Assembly (NCBI GenBank): GCA_965240325.2
Contig: OZ251224.1
Span: 2,542,001 to 2,606,000 of the forward strand
Reading direction: 5' to 3'
Source: Rebecca billardiae RCC1528
Taxonomy: Eukaryota > Haptophyta
DNA length: 64,000 nucleotides
The notes under the pieces were generated by a model. That model did no database searches. It was not told where the DNA came from and saw nothing but the letters and a program-made list of their open reading frames with translations. This document shows positions 59,769 through 64,000 of this stretch, piece after piece; the first letter of the stretch is position 1, and each line of letters begins with the position of its first letter. Made by a program: the position numbers and the translations under genes.

Positions 59769-61074
59769 GTGACACCCTCTTTGACGAGCGGGCGCGCCCA
59801 AAGTCGCTGACCACATCAGGATTTATGGCGGGGCATTGACTTTGACACTCATGCGGGATGACGGCGCCCGGAGCTACTGGCTAGGCCCCGGCCCCGGGCC
59901 CCGCGGCGTGCCGATGTCCGGGGAGCCAGGAGCGCACACCGTCGGGCTGGACTCTTATCTACACCAGCGCCGCTGCCGCGCCCATGCAACGCCGCGTGGT
60001 ACCCTTTGGCGTCGTCGTGTCAACCGCCGTTGCCGCACCAAGAAGTCTCATCCCGGACCATGTTGATGACAGATGATTCGGGGCGATCATGGCCGAGTGG
60101 CCGACGCGACGGGTGTGACAGTGGGTTTGGCAGTCCGCGGCGATTATCGCATTATGACTGCCGACGCCGATCTGGTAATCGTCCCGGACATGATTCGTCA
60201 TGCTACAGAAATCAGCTAACTAATAATAATATATATATATATATGACGAGTAATTAAATGCGGACCCGGTACGTAACGGTACAGGGGCAGTCGAGACTCA
60301 TCGAGTGCCCTGAGGCGCGGTCCGACCGACTCGGGCGAGATCAGTATTCTCAGTTCCGACGGTTCGCCAGAATCTTAATAAGTAAAATCGGGCATAGAAC
60401 AGTATCATACTACCGATTACCAACTTAGTCACGTCAGTATTCTTTCTGTACCGGTAGCTGATGATACTGCACCGGGTACTACCGGTCTGAACTGTCTACT
60501 GCTGCTGATTTCACTAGCTAGTACGTAAGCTATCATCGGATTCAAAGACAGGTGGGCATGACGCCGAGGGCGCAGCTCTCCTGATTCGTCTAGGTCGAAC
60601 GGCGAAGTACTGGTTGGAGTCGGAGGATGTGAGCCGTCGCGCGCGTTGGCCGCGGACCGTGACTCGTGAGGGAGTCGTCGCCGATGCTGATTACATACGG
60701 AGGTGACGCGTCACGTGATCACGCGTCACGTGTAATCACGCCGTGATATCACGCTCACGTGATCACGAACTCCCAGTCCTGCTGTGCGGGAGTTCTCCGA
60801 TATGATCATGACGAGGTCGGGACTCGTCCGGAGCAGTCCGAGCCTGCCAGGCCGGCCAGCGGGAGCGGGCTGATCGAGTGCCAGTGCTACCCGGTGCCCA
60901 CAATATCGGAGCTGATGATCCCGGTCCGGTCCAGCAGTGACAGAGTCAGAACTATTGCGCCGCCAAGGCTCCGTGCGGTGGCGCGCGCGCGCACGGGACA
61001 CGACGACTGCTGCGGTCGGCATATACGGTATATATGTATCGGTCACATAGTAGCCGTCAACGTTATTCATGGAC
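59769..61074. other. intergenic with AT runs and a cluster of CACGTG palindromes
   Basis: No gene seen in 1.3 kb. There is a TA run at about 60228-60244, and a stretch at 60702-60770 rich in inverted ACGTGATCACG words with three perfect CACGTG boxes (60712-60717, 60727-60732, 60756-60761). The right end is the 3' flank of the J-domain gene. Confidence 0.5.
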
Positions 61075-61677
61075 TCAGCCGTGGCGCGTGCGGCTCACGT
61101 GGGCGCGCAGGGTATCGTACGCCAACGTTAGCTGCTTGAAGCGCGCTTCGGACTCAGCACGGCCACGCGCGTCCAAGTGCTGCTGACGATCTGGGTGATG
61201 CTCCATGGCACGTGCTCGGTATGCCTGCTTGAGCTGATCCATTGTCAGCGTCGGCATCAGCCCCGAGCTACCTGGGTGACCTTGCGCACCGAACAAGATC
61301 TCCAGCTCTCGCGCGTGCATCTGCGGCCTGCGCGCTGGGCTGCGAGGCGGTGCATCATCAGCTCGTCGATGCTGTCGTTGCCAATCATATTGCTGGTGCC
61401 CATGTTGGCTTCTATGCGCACGCTCCTGCCCGCCTGCGCCATGCGCACCGTGGGAAGAGGACTGAGATTGACCGCTGTGCGATGAGGACTGGTGCCACTG
61501 CTTCTGGCCAGCTCTTCCCAGGGCGATGTATTCGAGGGCAGACCAAAAGGGCCGACCAGGGCCACCACGGCGTGTGACGTACATCATGGCGATGATCGGC
61601 CCTGCGAGAAGGCCGAAGACACCCACACTCGCCCCCAATGCGAGCGCCCCAGCTGAGCCGTCGTCGCGGTCCGACAT
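61075..61677 (-). CDS. membrane-anchored J-domain (DnaJ/HSP40) protein
   Basis: A 200-residue protein from ATG 61677 (MSDRDDGSAG). One membrane helix lies at about 10-34 (ALALGASVGVFGLLAGPIIA). A Ser/His/Gln-rich linker follows. The J-domain sits at the C-terminus, about 140-195, with TMDQLKQAYRARAMEHHPD containing the HPD motif needed to stimulate Hsp70 ATPase, then ARFKQLTLAYDTLR. The N-terminal part of the J-domain (helix I) is short (HARELEILFGAQG), so it may be a degenerate J-domain. No Gly/Phe or zinc region is present, so this is a class III (C) co-chaperone. Which membrane it sits in cannot be told. Confidence 0.82.
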   Translation of the reverse strand: MSDRDDGSAGALALGASVGVFGLLAGPIIAMMYVTRRGGPGRPFWSALEYIALGRAGQKQWHQSSSHSGQSQSSSHGAHGAGGQERAHRSQHGHQQYDWQRQHRRADDAPPRSPARRPQMHARELEILFGAQGHPGSSGLMPTLTMDQLKQAYRARAMEHHPDRQQHLDARGRAESEARFKQLTLAYDTLRAHVSRTRHG

Positions 61678-62036
61678 CTTGGCCGGGGCGGCCGTCACTC
61701 TCAGAACTCAGAGGTTATTGCTTATTTGAATTCGTTTTCATCGGCGGGCATTCCGCATTCCGGCAATCTGAAATCCGCAGATCAGCTGCAGCCGCAGGAG
61801 GACGAACCGCATTTTTTAGGGCTCCGTCCCCTGCTCGGGGAGGAACCCGGCTCCCTCATCAGCAGCGTCGAGACTCTGAAGTCTCGGACGTCCGTAAACA
61901 TGCGTTAAGCACCGGCCGTCATCACTTCATAATACAGTAGCACTCATCTCGAGATCCCGTGTCGACGTCGACCGTCAATGTCATGAACCCAATCTGCCAA
62001 CGAGCGCAAGTCGTTGCCAACGACCCACCCGCCTCG
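61678..62036. other. intergenic between two minus-strand genes
   Basis: About 360 bp hold the 5' flank of the J-domain gene and the 3' flank of the carbonic anhydrase gene. No gene seen. A hairpin-capable GGGCTCCGTCCCCTGCTCGG / CCGGCTCCCTC stretch lies near 61830. Confidence 0.4.
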
Positions 62037-62924
62037 TCACACGAAGTACTCTGGCAGCTTATCATCCGACGTGTCGGCGATATCTTCGCCCTCGCGTGCC
62101 GGCTGCGAGCGCGGGTACAGCCGGTACACGTCCTCGTACTCGCCGATCGCCTCTTTGAAGCTCACGGTGAGCGGGACGAGCTCGAGCTCGAGCGGATCGT
62201 ACACGACCGCGTGCACGCGCGGCGTCACGCACGAAGCGTCGGGGTCGTCGCGCGTCTGCAGGCGCGCGCGCTGGACGACGCCCGTCTTGAAGACGTTGAG
62301 CGTCTGCTCGATCGTGTTGAGCTCGACTAGCCTGCGGTAGCGCTGCTCCTCGTCCTCGATGGCCCTCAGCTGGTCGCGGTGGAGGCGCACGACGTCGCGG
62401 ATGTTGCGCAGCCAGTTCTCGAGCGGCGGGTTGTGGTTGGTCTGCTGCATGGCGGCGCGCACGCCGCCGCACTCGTAATGGCCGCACACGATGATGTCCT
62501 TCACCTTGAGCACGTCCACAGCGTACGCGATCACCGACATCAGGTTCATATCCGTGTTGACGACGAGGGCCGCAATGTTGCGATGGACGAACACCTCGCC
62601 CGGCGCGAGGGCGAGGAGCTGCGAGGCGGGGACGCGCGCGTCGGAGCAGCCGATCCACAAGTACTTGGGCTTGTGCTGCCGTAGCCGCTCGAGCAGCCCT
62701 TCCTCCTTGCGCATCTCCTTGGCCCACGCCTTGTTGCGCAGGAAGACCTCCTCCACGGGGTCAAGGCTCGAAGCGCGCTCAGCGGTCGACGCCGGCTCCG
62801 GCGCCGTAGGCTTTGGAAGCGGGGGATCCAGGTGCCGCAGGATACGCGGGAGCGGCATCGCACCGCCGAGCCGCGAGCAGAGCAGCACGCAGAGCGCGCA
62901 GAGAGGGGCCCAAGCACGTCTCAT
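62037..62924 (-). CDS. secreted or plastid-targeted beta-type carbonic anhydrase
   Basis: A 295-residue protein from ATG 62924, chosen because it gives a strong signal peptide (MRRAWAPLCALCVLLCSRLG); the frame is open to 63095. The beta-carbonic anhydrase core is complete: WIGCSDARVPAS gives zinc Cys93 and the Asp95-Arg97 dyad, GEVFVHRNIAALV follows, and GHYECGGV gives zinc His149 and Cys152. LENWLRNIRDV and the C-terminal VHAVVYDPLELELVPL strand are as in other algal and bacterial members. The enzyme interconverts CO2 and bicarbonate. In algae with secondary plastids a signal peptide fits a periplasmic, ER-derived or plastid-periphery location, where it would serve inorganic carbon uptake. 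No clear plastid transit motif follows the signal. Confidence 0.93.
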   Translation of the reverse strand: MRRAWAPLCALCVLLCSRLGGAMPLPRILRHLDPPLPKPTAPEPASTAERASSLDPVEEVFLRNKAWAKEMRKEEGLLERLRQHKPKYLWIGCSDARVPASQLLALAPGEVFVHRNIAALVVNTDMNLMSVIAYAVDVLKVKDIIVCGHYECGGVRAAMQQTNHNPPLENWLRNIRDVVRLHRDQLRAIEDEEQRYRRLVELNTIEQTLNVFKTGVVQRARLQTRDDPDASCVTPRVHAVVYDPLELELVPLTVSFKEAIGEYEDVYRLYPRSQPAREGEDIADTSDDKLPEYFV

Positions 62925-63398
62925 TCCGATGGGCACGGGGAAGCGTCCACGCGCGAGGCGATGAGCCGTCGATGATGAAGCTGATTGCGTCGCCTGTGTC
63001 GTCCGCCCGGCGGCCGTGAGACGAAAGGCTCGAGTCTCGACGCGACTTTCTCGTGCCGGAACGAACCTCACGATGGCGACACTTTTCACAAGCACAGAGC
63101 AAGAAACAGGCGGTGCAAGTCACCGGCACATGACCGAGGCGATCGCGCGCTGACGCGCCGAGGAGCCCGCAAACCTCGCTGCGAATCCGCCGCCCGAGCA
63201 GCGATCGTCCTCTCGGCCGAGTGCGGCTTCAGTGCTTCGCGTGCGCCCGTGGTAGGGCAAGGAGCTGAGCAAGGACGAGCAGGTCATGCGCGCGCGCGCG
63301 TGAGTGGAACTCGCTCGTCGATGCTTCATCGCACGCCGCCACCCTTCGACGCCGGGTGGCTAGGGCAGCGGCGGCGGCGCGCGAGAGTGCATGATTGA
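62925..63398. other. intergenic, no gene seen
   Basis: The interval holds the 5' flank of the carbonic anhydrase gene and GC-rich sequence with a GCGCGCGCGCG run near 63291. No supportable coding frame. Confidence 0.4.
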
Positions 63399-63563
63399 CC
63401 GCGCGGGGTGCCGGCTGCTCACCACGCGTGCGCGCTCGGGCTGGCTGCGGCGCAGTGTGAGGTCGCGCACAAGTGCACACGTGACTGCGCGAATGCGGCG
63501 TGGAAGGCCGAGCACAAGGCCGCGTGCCAGAGCGGCGCTGCGCGCGCGGAGGCGCAGGGCGTG
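63399..63563 (+). pseudogene. MYND zinc-finger fragment
   Basis: A short frame bounded by a TGA (63396-63398) and a TGA (63561-63563) reads HHACALGLAAAQCEVAHKCT, then RDCANAAWKAEHKAACQSG. This is the second half of a MYND finger (C-x3-C, AW, H-x3-C). No start codon or first half was found, so it is either the last exon of a gene with unrecognised introns or a remnant. It is not closely similar to the Sel1-MYND fingers in this window. Confidence 0.45.
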
Positions 63564-63849
63564 TGACCGGACCGTGCGCTCCGTTTGCTCTCAGCTAGCT
63601 GCGTCGTATCGTCCGATCGCTTCTGCCACTGCCTTGGGCCGGTGTGCATGCTCGAGCGAGTTCGGCGGCTCGACGCCTCTCAACCGCGCGGGGTCCGGGT
63701 GGCCCAACGCGCATCCTGAGGCTTTGTCCGGTCTCGGTGCCACGCAAGGCACCAACAGCGCCGCAGCTTTCGGCGGCAGCTCGGCGCGCGCGGCTCAGGC
63801 ACCAGCTGCCAACGCTCCTCGCGAGGGGCGCGGTGCGTGGCGGGCAGGC

Positions 63850-64000
63850 ATGTCGAAGCTCAAGTCTGTGAGCCGTTCCGGCACCGTTGCCTGGTCGACC
63901 TCCGCCGAGCGGCCTGGCCTGCTCGCGGCGGGTACGGTCGCGGGCGCGATCGATGACAGCTTTGAGAGCACTGCGCAGCTCGAGATCTTCAACCTCGAGC
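63850..64000 (+). CDS. SEC31: SEC31 (COPII outer coat), 5' end only
   Basis: From ATG 63850 the frame is open to the window edge: MSKLKSVSRSGTVAWSTSAE, RPGLLAAGTVAGAIDDSFES and TAQLEIFNLE. It matches the conserved first blade of the Sec31 WD40 propeller (basic start, R-x-A/G-T-x-AWS, LLxxGTVxGxxDxxF, LEIFxL). Sec31 with Sec13 forms the outer cage of COPII vesicles at ER exit sites. The rest lies outside the window. There is no sign of a leader or intron in this part. Confidence 0.85.
   Translation, partial: MSKLKSVSRSGTVAWSTSAERPGLLAAGTVAGAIDDSFESTAQLEIFNLE

Overview
The window is nuclear DNA from a GC-rich, plastid-bearing microalga or related protist, most likely of haptophyte or pelagophyte type (an inference; no marker gene settles the lineage). 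It carries eukaryote-only genes (eIF3d, DDX41, Yos1, the start of SEC31), a plastid-type phosphate translocator, a plant-type MnmA, spliceosomal introns with GTGCGC, GTACGY or GTGAGG donors, families of Sel1-MYND and kinesin-light-chain TPR proteins, and a complete Ty1/copia retrotransposon. Most genes read through without introns; three show short introns of 86-211 bp that can be placed to the base.

Layout. 1-7.7 kb: 3' end of a GT8-like glycosyltransferase, a broken gene on the minus strand, Sel1-MYND copy 1, and a SET/Rubisco-LSMT-like protein. 8-14.4 kb: a large Golgi-type glycosyltransferase, a membrane-anchored cyclophilin with an extra Cys-rich domain, and Sel1-MYND copy 2. 15.2-24.7 kb: a triose-phosphate-translocator-type carrier facing a small unknown gene, a SufE-MnmA fusion, and a 1429-residue protein joining TPRs, membrane segments, a protein kinase, an alpha/beta-hydrolase-like domain and a PARP-like ADP-ribosyltransferase. 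24.9-40.7 kb is the mobile and repetitive block: a young copia element (25299-32643) with seemingly identical 694-bp LTRs, a 5-bp target duplication, a polypurine tract and a canonical -1 slippery heptamer; then a ~3.2 kb imperfect palindrome, dispersed ~200-bp repeats, a gene remnant and three copies of a (CA)n-containing unit.

40.8-63 kb is a compact gene block: secreted GH127-like glycosidase facing a leucine-rich-repeat membrane protein whose exons each carry one repeat; an ARM-BTB protein; DDX41 facing a DOMON/copper type II monooxygenase; Sel1-MYND copy 3; eIF3d facing Yos1; a membrane J-protein; and a secreted beta-carbonic anhydrase. SEC31 begins at the right edge. Four divergent pairs share start-to-start gaps of about 220-310 bp, which are probably bidirectional promoters.

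The candidates for undescribed biology are the kinase-PARP protein (protein phosphorylation plus ADP-ribosylation on one TPR membrane scaffold), the SufE-MnmA fusion (sulfur acceptor and tRNA thiolase in one chain) and the one-repeat-per-exon LRR gene. Splice sites were assigned by reading frame, phase and homology; there is no transcript evidence, and all family names rest on motif recognition by eye.
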